From Pyrenopolyporus hunteri (lineage: Eukaryota; Ascomycota; Sordariomycetes; Xylariales; Hypoxylaceae), in contig CADCXC010000003.1 in assembly GCA_902806595.1 (NCBI GenBank), positions 682,001 to 746,000 on the forward strand: a DNA stretch of 64,000 nucleotides, written 5' to 3'. Below are positions 1 to 11,488 of the stretch, piece after piece. Positions within the stretch are counted from its first letter, which is position 1; each line of letters opens with the position of its first letter. Under the pieces are notes generated by a model, which saw only the letters and a program-made list of their open reading frames with translations, searched no databases and had not been told where the DNA came from. Position numbers and translations under genes: made by a program.

Positions 1-1
1 T

Positions 2-1415
2 CTGGAAAACTCATTCAGGGGAGCGGACGATAGGGCCATCTTCCAGAAGGACGGGAAAGCATACGCGCGTACCAGCGTTAGCTGGAGTCTAGGGGAGTTC
101 AATGCCTGGCTGACGGAAAATAAGCTGTTTGTGCCACACGGGCAATGCACCGAAGTTCACCTGGGTGGCCACGTGCAGACGGGCGGTAAGATTCCACCTA
201 CCCTTTTACGTTTCGAGTAACATCTTACGAGGGCGAATACCTACCACAACAAAGATGGATCCGGACTGGTTACTTTCCCGAGAATGTTGCTAATGGGCGA
301 TACTAGGCTATGGTCAACTAGGCCGCAGCTTCGGCTTATTCGGGGACCACGTGTTGTCTCTCGAAATCGTCGACACCGACGGGAATTTCAAGGAGATAAC
401 GAAGGCCACAGACCCCGACCTATTCTGGGCCTTCCTGGGCGGCAGCCCTGGTAATCTCGGCGTTTTGACTCACTTCACCATTCAAGTGCATCGGGACCAA
501 GACTACAACGGCTCACGGGGGATGAAGGCCCTGTACTTCTATGACACCGAGACCCTGAAGCGTCTGGTCGACATCTTGGTCGAGATGTCGGACGACGAGA
601 ACTTCCCACGCAACTACGACCTCTGCATCAGTGTGCTCAGCTCGGCCTTCCCTGTACTTGATTTGTGCCCCGGGCTGGACGGCTGGATGGCTCGGGAGCA
701 CCCGGAGCTGTACGGTAAGAACGGGCTAGTCGCGTGGCCGCGCACGATCGTCGTATTCGCGCAATGGGTGCCGTTCGAGAGCGGCGACGTCTGCGATATG
801 TCGTGGTTCGACCGCATCAAGGAGGGCTCCGACTGGATCCTGGGCAACAACGACGTCGAGGAGAAGCCCATGTCGCAGCTGACCGGCGATTGGATCTTCC
901 GCAACGTGCGCGAGTTCGAGCACCCGTACGTCAAGCGCACGTACACGACGCGGTCGCGCACGCTCGCCGAGGACGGCTGGGCCGACTGGGTCGTCGGACG
1001 CATCGACTCGATCGTCCGCCCCGAGCACAATAAGTGCTGGCTGTCGGCGCAGCTCCAGTGCTTCGGCGGCAAGAACTCCATGTTCACGCGGAACGCGGGC
1101 AACGGCACGGCGTACAGCTGGCGCGACACGTCCATCTGCTGCACCATGGACTGCTTCCACGAGGACGACACCAAGACGCGTGCCGAGGACTGGCAGAAGG
1201 TCAACGACGAGGAGGCGATCGGGCCCAAAGGCATATTTTCGAAGGAGGACCGCCGCGTATTATGGGGCTCCTACGGTGATTGGAACCTCGATAGCGTCTG
1301 GAACTGCTATTTCGAAGATCGGGCTAAGTATGACAAACTTCGAGAGATCAGGAAGAGGGCTGATCCATACGGCATCTTCACGCCGAATCCCTTTTGTGTC
1401 AAGAGGGCGGATTAA
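2..1415 (+). CDS. BBE-type FAD-linked oxidoreductase, 5' truncated by window edge
   Basis: C-terminal part of a secreted-type FAD-linked oxidase of the FAD_binding_4/BBE (berberine-bridge, GOOX) family, which oxidises small alcohols, sugars or secondary metabolites using a covalent flavin. The frame is open from base 2; the start lies outside the window. Exons 2..185 and 307..1415, intron 186..306 (121 nt, GT-AG). Splicing restores the family motif GGHVQTGGYGQLGRSFGL, preceded by PHGQC, where the Cys fits the position used for bicovalent flavinylation. The end carries the BBE C-terminal signature DPYGIFTPNPF. Third codon positions are very GC-rich around 750-1200, unlike the flanks. The substrate cannot be read from sequence. 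Convergent with the downstream methyltransferase. Confidence 0.9.
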
Positions 1416-1916
1416 TCGTTCGGTTTCTTGTTGTATAGGATATGATTTGTATAAGCTCCGGGATTCTTTATTAGGGGTTTTTTTTTGAGACACCATCTCG
1501 TGTCAGCTTTAGCAATACGTACCTAAATATATCAACGTCATGCAGTCAACTTACTTCCCTTATGCTCTCTTCTCCTTCCCACCGACGTTTGACAGAGTTT
1601 TATAAAAGAACCGAACTCCGGTGTGAGGGTTACCCCCTATTTGTCTATTTTAGTGCGACGTCGTACGTGTGATACGATGGTGACATTCCGGTGCTGGGAT
1701 GAGCGAGACAATAATGTAGGAATTCGAACGGAAAAGAAAAAGTATTACTATCAAGACTTGAGACGATCTCATCATCGATGTAAATTTAAAATGAATCGAG
1801 GTATTAAGTGCGTCGTTATCTCGTGTCTATGCCGTCTATTTATGCTCTATGCTCTAATTCTACCCCCTTTCCGACTCTATGGCTCTATTACCTCTCTAGT
1901 CTTAGTCTATGTTTGT
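1416..1916. other. Convergent intergenic region
   Basis: About 500 bases between the stop codons of the BBE oxidase (+) and the methyltransferase (-). It should hold both 3' untranslated regions. I see no credible gene or structured element. Confidence 0.6.
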
Positions 1917-3125
1917 CTAAGCCCATCCGATTCTAAATAGTTTGTATCCGCTTTCGTCTCCGCGCCCGATGCCGCGACGCTTTTCCACATTATCTATACT
2001 TAGTATTGTAAGGTGTCGTCCGTTTGGCGTTTGCGGGAACGGGCCCTGGAAGGCTGCTTCGACCGAGTCAACGACAGCTTCGAAACGGCCATTCGGACGA
2101 ATCGTCATAAGCAGCCAAAAGACTCCCTCGGGTGCCAGCAGCCGGGTTGCGCAGTCCCGCAGCCACATGGCGTGCTCAGGTGCGTAGATCACATCGGTTG
2201 CCACCAGCAGGTCTGCTGATACGTCGAGCGGCGCCTCCAAGATAGGGGAGGACCAGTCTAGAGGGCATGTGTCGACTTTCGCTTGGGTGAGTGCCACATT
2301 GGACCTTAGGTTCGCGAGAACGGCGGGGTGATAGTCTGTCGCGATCAAGGTGGCGTTGGTTACACCGAGATGAGGAAGCGCCTTAGCAAGCACGAGACTA
2401 ACCAGTCCTGTCCCAGCACCGAGCTCGATGATACGCGGCGATGTACTAAGAGCTGCCTTTCCGAGTCCGAACCTCTCTGGCGATGCGCAGAGCAGGTCAG
2501 AGAAAACGATGGACGCACCCCAGCTTTGCAGACCAACGTCGGTGTGATCAGTGGTCGTTTGCGGTGCGTCATTGAGGCGCACGTCTATCATGACTCTCTG
2601 GTGGGCGTTTGACTCGCTAGATTTAGATGTTTCAGGGGTTAGGTACAATGATAATGCGAAAGAAAAGCTGCGCGTGATGCCGGTATCCTCTTCCTCAGCT
2701 TCGTCTGCTAACTTAGTGAACGAAGCAAGAATGTACGAGGCCTTATCCACGGCCCGTTCGCGCTCGTCCTCGTCACCCAGGGCCAGCTCATCCGCGCGGG
2801 CGATCAGGCTAGTTAGCCAGCGAATAGTGAAGTTGCGCTCGAAGACATCAGCGCGCAGTTCGTCGACGGCGCATGCTAAATCTACGTCATCTGCGGCTCC
2901 ATCGTCCTCAGAGACGTAACCAGAATCAACCGGTTGAGCTGGCAGGTCGTCGTGAGCTTTTCCGAGCTCGAGTTGAGACTTAACAGCCAGCGACAGAGAA
3001 ACGGGACAATACAGTTCGTGTAGATTGTCTAGGGCTGAGAAGATCCGATCCCCGTCGAGGGCGGCTAACGAGCGTAGAGGCGGCAGGCTGCTCGTAGGAG
3101 ACAGCGGATGACCCGCTGGGCTCAT
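1917..3125 (-). CDS. Class I SAM-dependent methyltransferase (Methyltransf_16 / METTL21-like)
   Basis: Single-exon protein of 402 residues. Residues 1-170 are a variable acidic N-terminus. The catalytic domain follows: the WG motif (202-203), the SAM-binding motif I ELGAGTG (234-240), and the post-II motif DVIY (311-314) typical of seven-beta-strand protein-lysine methyltransferases of the METTL21/EFM group. Family members methylate lysines on elongation factors, chaperones or other proteins; the fungal gene is sometimes annotated as nicotinamide N-methyltransferase. The target here is unknown. The ATG at 3125 is the first in frame and gives a length normal for long-form fungal members. Confidence 0.85.
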   Translation of the reverse strand: MSPAGHPLSPTSSLPPLRSLAALDGDRIFSALDNLHELYCPVSLSLAVKSQLELGKAHDDLPAQPVDSGYVSEDDGAADDVDLACAVDELRADVFERNFTIRWLTSLIARADELALGDEDERERAVDKASYILASFTKLADEAEEEDTGITRSFSFALSLYLTPETSKSSESNAHQRVMIDVRLNDAPQTTTDHTDVGLQSWGASIVFSDLLCASPERFGLGKAALSTSPRIIELGAGTGLVSLVLAKALPHLGVTNATLIATDYHPAVLANLRSNVALTQAKVDTCPLDWSSPILEAPLDVSADLLVATDVIYAPEHAMWLRDCATRLLAPEGVFWLLMTIRPNGRFEAVVDSVEAAFQGPFPQTPNGRHLTILSIDNVEKRRGIGRGDESGYKLFRIGWA

Positions 3126-3632
3126 TTGGGTCTTCGGTAAGACTCACGGTCCGGCTATTAGGATCCACGAGCGAATCTTTGGGGGAAAGGAGGAAGAAGG
3201 AAAAAAGATAGATAGGGCGAAAAGGGTTAAAAATAAAAATAATTAGTGAATTACTAGTGATTAATAGGTTGGCTTATGAAGAAAATTGGATGAATTATCA
3301 CTTCAAGGTCTAGAACAGGCTTAACGGGGTGGGACCTAGAATAAGATCCACCGAAGGCGACACAAACAATTTTTCTCCCCTCCTCTTTTTGTCACTATCG
3401 TGAAAATTCCCGGCGATAACGGGTAAGCAGTAGGTAGGTACTTACCTGAAAAAGACCCTTGACTCGCTCCCATGTGCTCTCTTGGTTGGACAATAGCGTC
3501 CTAAATTAGATACCGTTAAGATCTTACTATGTAAGTCAGATCCATAGGCACCTACACGCCGGACGCATGGTATACGAATTAATTGCCTCGGGGGGGATAA
3601 ATACTTCACCATATCGGACCTACTGTAATATT
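3126..3632. other. Intergenic region between two minus-strand genes
   Basis: Carries the presumed promoter of the methyltransferase (AT-rich near 3180-3300) and the 3' end of the oxidase gene. No coding signal is seen. Confidence 0.5.
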
Positions 3633-5120
3633 TCAGCTAATAGTTACTTTTTCAATCTCACCAATATTTGTCCACTCCTTAACATCTCTTATATCCATCA
3701 CTTTACCGTCTGCGCCCCATCGGTCCTGCACGTCCCACCAATTCCTGTCCGCTGCTGTCTCGGGCCTCCACCGAAATGCGCGACGCGTCCGTTCATCGAC
3801 GCGTCCCTCGAGATATTCTAGTACTACTTGTCCCATAGCGGGCATCGTCTTGAAGCCATGTCCACTTCCACCCACAGCTAGCAGAAAGTTCTTCGTATCA
3901 GTGCCCGAGTTGGGATACCAGTCGACTAGTGGCATCCGGTCCGGCGTGTCGGCATCCCAGCATATCCGCGCAAAGCTGAAGGGTCGTGCTGCGAGCTGAG
4001 GCATCGTTTCTCTCAGAAAGTCCCGCACTCTCGCTGCTGATTCGATAGGTATCTGGTGTTTTGCGAATGGCCTGGATCCTACAATCGTGCGATCTATTCT
4101 CGGAGTAGCCTCATGGTCCCCTTCGGTGGTCCGGCCGTGCGTGCGGGAATAGATAGGGTTGATGTAGCCCGGGTGCTCGTCGCAGATTTTCATCTCGTGC
4201 GTCTCGCCAGACGGCTCCATGAAGAACCCCTTCTCGATATTAAAGAGAACAGGAAGATTTTTATATAACTCGACCTCCGATGGAGTCATTGGGATGTGTG
4301 CGAGCGTCCAAGCCGTCGGCCGGAGCTGACTCTTAAAATCAAGTAAGGTGTCAGCATTCGCTCCGTTGGCAAGTATGGTAGTTTGAGCGTCGTGGACGGT
4401 TCCATCGGCAGTTTTCACACCGCGTAGAATTCTTTGATCATCCACCTCTGTTCGCCGACCCCCGGATCGAACGACATCAGAGAACAGAAGCTCAACTACC
4501 TCTCCCTCCCGGCCTCCAATGAAACGCACGCCCAACTTCTCAGCTTCCTGCTTCGTAGCTAAAATAGCTCCCCTTGCGTATACCCATCCCGCGCCAGTCT
4601 GCTTCGCGAAGCCCCTCCATCCTTTAAACTCCCCTCGTAAGACGCCCTCAGGCATGGTCTTGCGAAACCCCTCGGCGGAGTTGATGGATTGGTATTCATG
4701 CTCGTGTCCTCTTATGTCTTCGCGCAAAGCTGCGTAGGCCGGATCTGAAGATGCAGCCATAACATAACCCGTGCGGTGATAGTAGGGCTTGTAGACCGGA
4801 TCTTCCAGCCATGCCCTCGTGCAGAGAGCGTGAAGGCGATTCCATGCATACGCCGCGTCTGTGTCATCCTCGGATTGAGAGCCTGGTTTCGGCTTAGCGT
4901 AAGTATTCTATTTAATCCATCCCAATGATTTTGGAACGGGTAGGTATCTACCTTCTTCCATAATCTTATTCAAGTCGTTTCCCGCTGCAATACTGCTAGG
5001 AACGTCTTCACCGTCCAAGACCGTCACATTGCTATATCCCTTTCTCGCCAACTCGAGTGCTATGCTGCAGCCCCACGTTCCAGCGCCGATGACAAGAATC
5101 GAGTCATCCTTCGACAGCAT
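3633..5120 (-). CDS. FAD-dependent amine oxidase (DAO family; fructosyl-amino-acid/sarcosine oxidase-like)
   Basis: Flavoenzyme of the DAO superfamily, similar to fungal fructosyl amino acid oxidases (amadoriases) and L-saccharopine/L-pipecolate oxidases, which oxidise secondary amines and release hydrogen peroxide. Two exons, 5120..4952 and 4882..3633, with a 69-nt intron; 472 residues. N-terminal dinucleotide-binding motif GAGTWGCS and conserved AGNDLNKI; later ICWDADTPDR, with a Cys at the position used for covalent FAD in sarcosine oxidases; C-terminal GGSGHGFKTMPAMG FAD-binding segment. No peroxisomal SKL-type tail is present, although many relatives have one. A possible additional 39-nt 3' intron (3661..3623) would change the last residues only. 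The exact amine substrate cannot be assigned. Confidence 0.87.
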
Positions 5121-6079
5121 GATATCGGGCTCACGCCGGGACTGTTCCTATAGAAAATCCTTCGGCGGGTATTATTTACGAGTGTAAGCGGGCGGTCAAC
5201 CGTGGGTAGGGTCGTAGGCTCTTTACAATGTCCAGTATCACAATACAGGGTAGAATAGCGAGGGGTTTCCTTCACTAACGACAATTAGGTAGGAAAAACT
5301 TATGGAGCCGCTCGGGGAGTTCAGCAAAGAGAATATGACGTCAGGAACATACTGTTATAGGAGAGCGAGGTCGAATGTTAGGCATACTCGTTATATACTT
5401 AGGTAGGTATATATCTTTATCATCGTACCATTTTATACGACAGGCAAGGTATGGGATTATTCACTTCCAATGTCTCCCTTTATTTGGGACCTACGGCTGG
5501 AGGTGTTCCCGTCAATTGAACACCTTAGGTTTAAGTTCCTAGGAGGTTTAATCCGAGATAGAATATGTAGCGTGTCGAGAATCCGCGTGGTATCTCCCTC
5601 CGGGGCGTTTGTATTAGAAGTACGGTGGCCAAACGAACCCGTTTGCAGTACAATCCCTCAATCATACCTATACAACACACATCAAGGTCTCAAAAGCCAT
5701 ATGCTGAGTTCTCCGAAACCACTGTTTTGGCATTTACAGTCTAAATTTACCAATTTTAGGATAGATCTCCAGTGGAAATTGGCAAAGAGAACTCTCGTTT
5801 ATGCCTATTTCCAACCCCGCTCCAGGCGCGGTGAGCGCGCCACTGAATATCAGCCTGGTTATTACTAGGAAAGTAGAATTGACGATAGACTTCAATCATC
5901 GACATGCAAGCTGATTCGAGACGGGATATCGAGGGCTTTAACATTCGAAAGAATCATTGAATTACTACCCGAAGACTTGTCTGAAGATCTGCGCCGAGAC
6001 TCAGATAACATAGAGTACACCATTTTCAGATCCTATACTTCCGGTCCTGGAGTAGACAGGCTTCATTTACGTGCGGACT
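5121..6079. other. Intergenic region upstream of the amine oxidase
   Basis: About 960 bases. An open frame of 132 codons at 5470..5868 (+) has no recognisable domain and unremarkable composition, so I treat it as chance. The region holds the oxidase promoter and the 3' end of the DUF8021 gene. Confidence 0.5.
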
Positions 6080-6909
6080 TTAACCGCCCATCACAGTTAT
6101 GGTGTGGACATAGCGGAGCTTGCCCTTCTCGACGCGGAACTCGTGGCTATCCGGAACAGTCGCGAAGTCGATGAAGATATCGACAGCACCCAGAGTCTCG
6201 TCAATGACATAGCGACGGTTCGTCAATTTGACGCCTATAAGTTAGGTATCAGTCACTCGCTCAATACAGTTCGTATCCGAAATGATAACGGCTTACCGTT
6301 AGGCACGCCAACATCACACCTGTCATTCTCAGAGCCAGACCCGGTGTACGCGCCACCCTCTAGGCGAGCGCATGGGTGGCCCCAAGGGACTTGCACGGAC
6401 TTGTCATTGAAGAGGTCGGCGTAGGCGTCAGCCGCGGCTTGAATCACTTCGCGAGAGTCACGCTGGTCCTCGGGGATTGGGTCCCAGTTCTCCCGGGATG
6501 CCCAGTAGTAGGTCCCTGTGGCGTTGAAGAGCCAGTCGCCCTGGTCGGTGACCAGGCTGCTAATGTTGGCGATCTTGCCGTCAGCCCAGCGCATCTGTGT
6601 GCCTATGACATACGGATGCGTCTTGTCCGTGACGATGATCTCGGTGTACGTCGCGCATTGAGTGGTATCGTGAAGACTGCGGTTGAAGTCTATCTTCAGT
6701 GGTTTAGACAAGATTCCGGTCTTAATATCAGCCGCTTTGAACGCTTCTAGGTAGGCGATGCTGTCGGCTAGAGGAGTCACGGCGTCGGGTGTTCCCGCAG
6801 TCTGCGCATCGAGGAGGCTGTTAGTGCCAGCGATGAGCTCTTCACGAGTGCATGCCGCTGCCGCCTGAGCAGCGAGAAGCCCTAGCGTAGTAAGAGTAAG
6901 TCTCAACAT
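6080..6909 (-). CDS. Secreted DUF8021-type protein
   Basis: Small secreted fungal protein of 255 residues. Exons 6909..6297 and 6234..6080 with a 62-nt intron (GT-AG, in frame). The N-terminus (LRLTLTTLGLLAAQAAAA followed by CTREE) is a clear signal peptide, which is why the ATG at 6909 is preferred although the frame stays open upstream to 7122. The C-terminal exon supplies the conserved NRRYVIDE...DSHEFRVE...GKLRYVHTIT pattern of DUF8021 proteins, thought to have an NTF2-like fold. Function unknown; extracellular. Without the intron the conserved C-terminus would be lost. Confidence 0.8.
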
Positions 6910-7919
6910 CTTCAACCTGAGGTATACGACAAGGATTGGTGCCAAAACAGGAGTGCAAGCGAGCTCGAGACAGCTATGCTTCTTACCTTCGAGGCGAGTC
7001 GGGGTAGGCCCGTCTAAATACGAATTAGTATATGATGTCAAAAACGGTAAATGAGACGATGCGGTCGCAGTCGAAGATAATAGCCATATGAACCTTGTGT
7101 GGGGTTCGTTCGGCAATTCCAAAGGGCTGGAAGATCACCATCCGTACATCAAGTCCAGAAATCATATCACGGCGTCTAATATTGACCCTTGCCACATCTT
7201 CGTCACTTTAACTAGGCGCCAACTCAATCTTGACGCTCCTGATCACTTAAACCCTCTACAGTAACTAGACGTCTCCTAGCTTCGGGTTCTCCAGTAGGGC
7301 AGGGGAACAGGCGGCTAAGCGTCTAAACTACTAGAGTATTATACCCGGGTGGCTACGACAATTGTATTGACTATTTCTTGATTTACATGTATCTTAAACA
7401 AGGGCCTGAGGCTGTTAAGATGTTTCGTATGCTATTAATTCGGGCTTTTGATCTTGTTCGTTTCCGTTTACTATGTCTGGATACCCATCAAAAATATTAG
7501 GATGTGGCTTCACAGTGTAAATAGAACCAAGAAGTGGAAGGCCCGGAGTTCTCGATATATTCGCTAGATTAATGACTTACCTGCACTACCAGACGCCTTA
7601 AATTTATTTGATTCTCGATCAATTTTACCGTATCTTGATAGGTAAGTACCTATCCGACAGTTCAATTCCGTCGTGAGGCGCCGGACAACATATTAGGACC
7701 CCGCGTACGGTGCTGCTTGGAAGTATCAAAGCTCTGCTGGGATGGACCAGGGGAAGCCCCTGAGCAAGATAAATCTTAGAGCGTTTTTATTACCCCTGGG
7801 GCTGGCTCAGGGACGCGTCCGCGTCTTGTTACCTCAACATACATCTTATATCGATACAATACCCATTAAGCAAGCCTTCAATAATAGTCCGTGTTAGACA
7901 GAAGACTTTACGATACGAC
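6910..7919. other. Divergent intergenic region
   Basis: About 1 kb between the starts of the DUF8021 gene (-) and the DUF7726 gene (+), so it probably contains both promoters. AT-rich from 7360 to 7640. No gene is supported. Confidence 0.5.
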
Positions 7920-9065
7920 ATGCCTCCCTCTAGTAAAAGTGCCCTGGTACGGAGATTTATATTAGGGCATAAGCTTAGCAATTGAACTCTCGCCGTACTG
8001 ACTACGCGATAACAGAAACGCAAAGCACTCGAAAATGCCAGCAATCGCACCAACAAATCACGCGGACGGGCAACTAGCCGAAAACGACTAGCCGAAGACG
8101 AAGCAGAGAAGCAAATGCTCAATCCTCCCAATCCAGCTTTCGAGGAAAACCTCGATACGGAGAGCTCGGAGACTTCGAAAAGGACTAGAGCCCCAGCATC
8201 CAGAGAGAGCCAGGAGATTGTGCTTGCTTGCGCGAACCAATCCCGAAGAAGTAATTCCACCGCAAAAAGCTCATCGTCCGACAAAAATGGCGAGACGGGG
8301 ACATCACAGGACGAAATTAAGGCCTTTCGGCGATACGTAGCGCGTACGATGCTTTCTTACGGTTTCAGGGATGGGACAATGACCAGTTGCGACATTGTAC
8401 GCCATTGCATTAATGCAAGGATCGACGACGGCTCTATGACCAAACCAGAGTTTGCTAAGGCCATTGGTTGCACCACCAGTAGCTTAAACGGGTTCCTCAA
8501 GCAGACCGGACCTGACGCAGGGCGCGATAGTCCCGCGTACAGCAAGGCTTTGGTATGGTTTCGCCAGCCGGAAAACATGAGGCTGGAGGAGCCGGATACG
8601 AGGGAGCAAAAGACCGGGAAGAACAAACCTTCAAAGCCCAAAGCGACCAGCTCGACTTCCAGGGTTGTGACAGCGACATCGCTCGCTAACATTAGCGACG
8701 TCCACTTAGACGACGAGGAGACGGACTCGGTCAGCGTATGGGACTCCTGCGACGAGATCCGGCGGAAGATAAACGCTCACCTGAAGACGCCGGGCGTGAC
8801 CCGATCCCAGTTCTGCCGCGATCTCTACGCGCGATTGAACCAGCCCAAGATCAAAGGTATTCAATCAAAGCAGCTTAACGACTTTCTTCGCGGCGAGGGC
8901 GCCAGGACAGGGGCCAAGAGCACCGTCTTCTACGCAGCGTATGTATACTTCGAGAAGCTGCGCATCGCGCAGGGAGAGCCCAAGTCTAAACATCGCGAGG
9001 ATATGGAAGATATCTGGGGGTGGAATGGTGGTTTCGACCGTGAGACCGATAACAGGACCGCGTAA
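7920..9065 (+). CDS. Protein with two DUF7726 domains, possible nuclear factor
   Basis: Exon 1 (7920..7946) is only 27 nt and encodes MPPSSKSAL. After a 69-nt intron (7947..8015, branch site TACTGAC) exon 2 runs 8016..9065; total 358 residues. The splice adds a basic segment (KRKALENASNRTNKSRGRATSRKR) that precedes the first ATG of the long frame and looks like a nuclear localisation signal. Two DUF7726-like repeats follow at roughly residues 120-195 and 255-330. Each has a helix resembling a helix-turn-helix (F.KAIGCTTSSLNGFL and FCRDLYARL...QLNDFL), then a Y...(Y/W)F segment. In fungi such proteins are uncharacterised. DNA binding is inference from shape and charge only. Confidence 0.75.
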
Positions 9066-9370
9066 GAACCCCCCAAGTCCCCGATTTATATGTATTCTTG
9101 CTAATTTTATAGATTCTTCGTCGGGTCTAATAAAACAGGATTGTGCTTCGATCGATACGGCCGCACGATTTCGTACTGAGCCGACAGCCGATCTCAGGTA
9201 TTAATTTAGACTGGTATAGAGACCTATGTCGGGTTTGGTGGCTAGAAAACAAAAGGGACGGACTATATAGATTCCTTTCATAGTAAGATAATAACGCTCA
9301 CTTCTTCAGAGCCTCGATGAGATACTGCTCCGCTAGTTTGATAAATAGATCAATAGTCTCATTGCATCCC
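9066..9370. other. Short convergent intergenic region
   Basis: 305 bases between the DUF7726 stop (+) and the monooxygenase stop (-). Presumed overlapping 3' untranslated regions; nothing else seen. Confidence 0.5.
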
Positions 9371-10912
9371 TCACTTAGATTCCCGCCGCGTTCCGGGGGT
9401 CGCCCACCACCGCCCCCAATAATCCCGGACCCCCGCGGCGGCGAGAGCAAGCATAACAATCGCTCCTGTCCGGATTGGCCAACCATGGACGCCACGATCT
9501 TGCGATATTAACTGCTCTGACGGCCTAGCAACCACAGGATAATGGACGTAAGGTATGCCCAACTTTTCGGGAAGATCTTTCTCCTCCAACCATTCCAAGA
9601 CCGGTGCTCGGGCGACGACCGGCCCATAGACGTGATTTACATAGTATGATAGAAGATTCGTGTACGGGATGATATATTTGGCGATGATCTTATCCATCGG
9701 GGTAATCCACCCCGTTAGACGGACGCCTCGTTCGGAAATGCTGTGAATTGTCGACTCGTCCCGCTGCCTTTCCTTCTGGTAGGCCGCGAACATAGCCTCG
9801 AGGGTTTCCGAGCTAGGCAGCGGGCTATTCTGAAGCAGACGCCGAAGCTGATTCACCAGGGTTACTGCGTCGCCCAAGCCGGCGTTGTATCCTAGTCCTG
9901 CGTAAGGCTGCAATTTTCTGACGGCATCGCCTAGAAGGACGACGCGATTCCAGTACCATTTGTTTACGCGGCCCTCCTCCAGGTTGATAAATAGAGGCTC
10001 TCCAACGAGCTCCCTAAACCTATCGCCCACCTTCAAGCCTGGAGCGGTGTATAGGTGGCTATTCCTTCGCACCATATCCTCTTTATCTTTGTCGGTGTAT
10101 CGGATGCGCTCCGACGTAGGCTTACCGAGAGCCTCGTACAAGTGGAACCATGAGTGAGTACCGTCGGTAATCGTCTGAATTGTGGCACGTTCCGATGCGC
10201 TCTGGTAGTTAATATTCGGTTGCAGTCCTTCTGTATTAGTTGAAGTCCAAAAGAGCGCCCGGTAAGTGGTGAGATAGGGATCGTTTGGACGCGATACGCC
10301 GGGCGCCAGCGCATCCTCTTCCATCGCCTGCATGCATTCCCGAACTCTACTGCGAACGCCGTCAGCGCCAACGACAATAGAGCCTCTCTCGACGGTGCCG
10401 TCTGAGCATTCAACAATTACCCCGTCGTCTGCTATATTCACTTTGAGAACGTGTTTGTTGGCCCTTATTCTCGCCTTTGCGCTGCCAGGGAGACTCTCAT
10501 ATAAAACCTCGATGAAGGATGGACGAGGAATAACATTCACCCCATGCCCATGGCTAGTACCGGTGGCGGTCAGCAGCAATCCTAAGTTACTGTATGGAAG
10601 ACGGACTTGCTTCTTCTCACACAAACTTCCAGAGTCCCAGGAAGTAATAGGGGTCCCGTCGTCAGCAGATATGATAATATTACGCTTAACATTCGTGAGA
10701 GGCTTCATCGTGTCCATTAGCCCCAGCTGGCCAAGGATCCGTATCGACGGTGGCCAGAGACTGATCACTGAGCCTATTGTTGTCGAAACTTTCCCCCCTT
10801 TCTCCAGTATCACGTAGTCTATATCGGTCTTTGATAAAATATGGGCCATGGTGACTCCGACTAGGCCGCCTCCGACAATTATGACCCGAAATGGGGCCTG
10901 CGCCGGCGCCAT
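9371..10912 (-). CDS. FAD-dependent monooxygenase, PaxM-like
   Basis: Intronless, 513 residues, of the group-A flavin monooxygenase fold (FAD_binding_3), most like fungal PaxM-type enzymes that epoxidise or hydroxylate terpenoid and polyketide intermediates with NAD(P)H and oxygen. GGGLVG (14-19) binds the ADP part of FAD; GADGVRSRV (182-190) is the DG motif; GDAVRKLQPYAGLG (from 328) is the GD motif. The GD motif is variant: relatives usually have GDAxHxxxPxxGQG, with His and Gln that are absent here. A hydrophobic segment near 483-500 could be a C-terminal membrane anchor. Its neighbours, a sulfur-transfer fusion enzyme and an MFS exporter, would suit specialised metabolism or detoxification. 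The substrate is unknown. Confidence 0.85.
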   Translation of the reverse strand: MAPAQAPFRVIIVGGGLVGVTMAHILSKTDIDYVILEKGGKVSTTIGSVISLWPPSIRILGQLGLMDTMKPLTNVKRNIIISADDGTPITSWDSGSLCEKKQVRLPYSNLGLLLTATGTSHGHGVNVIPRPSFIEVLYESLPGSAKARIRANKHVLKVNIADDGVIVECSDGTVERGSIVVGADGVRSRVRECMQAMEEDALAPGVSRPNDPYLTTYRALFWTSTNTEGLQPNINYQSASERATIQTITDGTHSWFHLYEALGKPTSERIRYTDKDKEDMVRRNSHLYTAPGLKVGDRFRELVGEPLFINLEEGRVNKWYWNRVVLLGDAVRKLQPYAGLGYNAGLGDAVTLVNQLRRLLQNSPLPSSETLEAMFAAYQKERQRDESTIHSISERGVRLTGWITPMDKIIAKYIIPYTNLLSYYVNHVYGPVVARAPVLEWLEEKDLPEKLGIPYVHYPVVARPSEQLISQDRGVHGWPIRTGAIVMLALAAAGVRDYWGRWWATPGTRRESK

Positions 10913-11488
10913 CGTCTCGGTTGTTTGTACGGAAGGAAACGTCCGGAGTAATTCGAAAATTCCTGGTCTCGAGGTGATAGAAAATCGCCACCGAGGAAGA
11001 CTTTATCCTTAAGAGTTGGGTAGATGGCACGTTGTTTCCTACCTTTTAAGATATTGCCATGAAACCAGGTTATATTCTGCGAGATTTGGAAGTAGGAAGC
11101 GAGGATATCTGTCGCAAATACCATTACACCAAAAGGTCAGCTGTTTATATAGTATTTCATGTAACAGTTCTATGCGATACTTTCCTCTCCTTGCTTGGGT
11201 ACCTGGGTAAGCGCGCCTCGAAATCGCACCTCGAATACTCGCTCTGCAGTCCACGGATAGAGATAACCTTGGATTCGGCAACGTCATACATGCCAAGGCT
11301 ATGTACGGTAACTCTTGAGGTAATTTTATATAGTGTCGGCGGCAGCCCAGCATTGAAATTATGTAGGTACCTACTTCATCGATTACTTCTTCGAAAAGGG
11401 GGGGAATCGTGGTAATAGAATTAATCTATTCTAAGCCCTTACCAAGCCCTTCTTGCAGGTAATTTCGTGCCTCGCCAGAATCATTGGC
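10913..11488. other. Intergenic region between two minus-strand genes
   Basis: Promoter side of the monooxygenase and 3' side of the cysteine-synthase/rhodanese gene. Short open frames here have no domain or signal sequence. No feature is supported. Confidence 0.45.

Noticed and set aside
614..1234. 206-codon open frame on the minus strand inside the BBE oxidase
   Set aside because: Mirror of a GC-rich coding exon; no domain, and the plus strand carries a clear family match.
5470..5868. 132-codon open frame (+) between the amine oxidase and DUF8021 genes
   Set aside because: No domain, signal peptide or codon bias; overlaps sequence expected to be promoter or untranslated.
6910..7122. In-frame upstream extension of the DUF8021 gene
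   Set aside because: It would place about 70 residues before an obvious signal peptide, so the frame is open there by chance.
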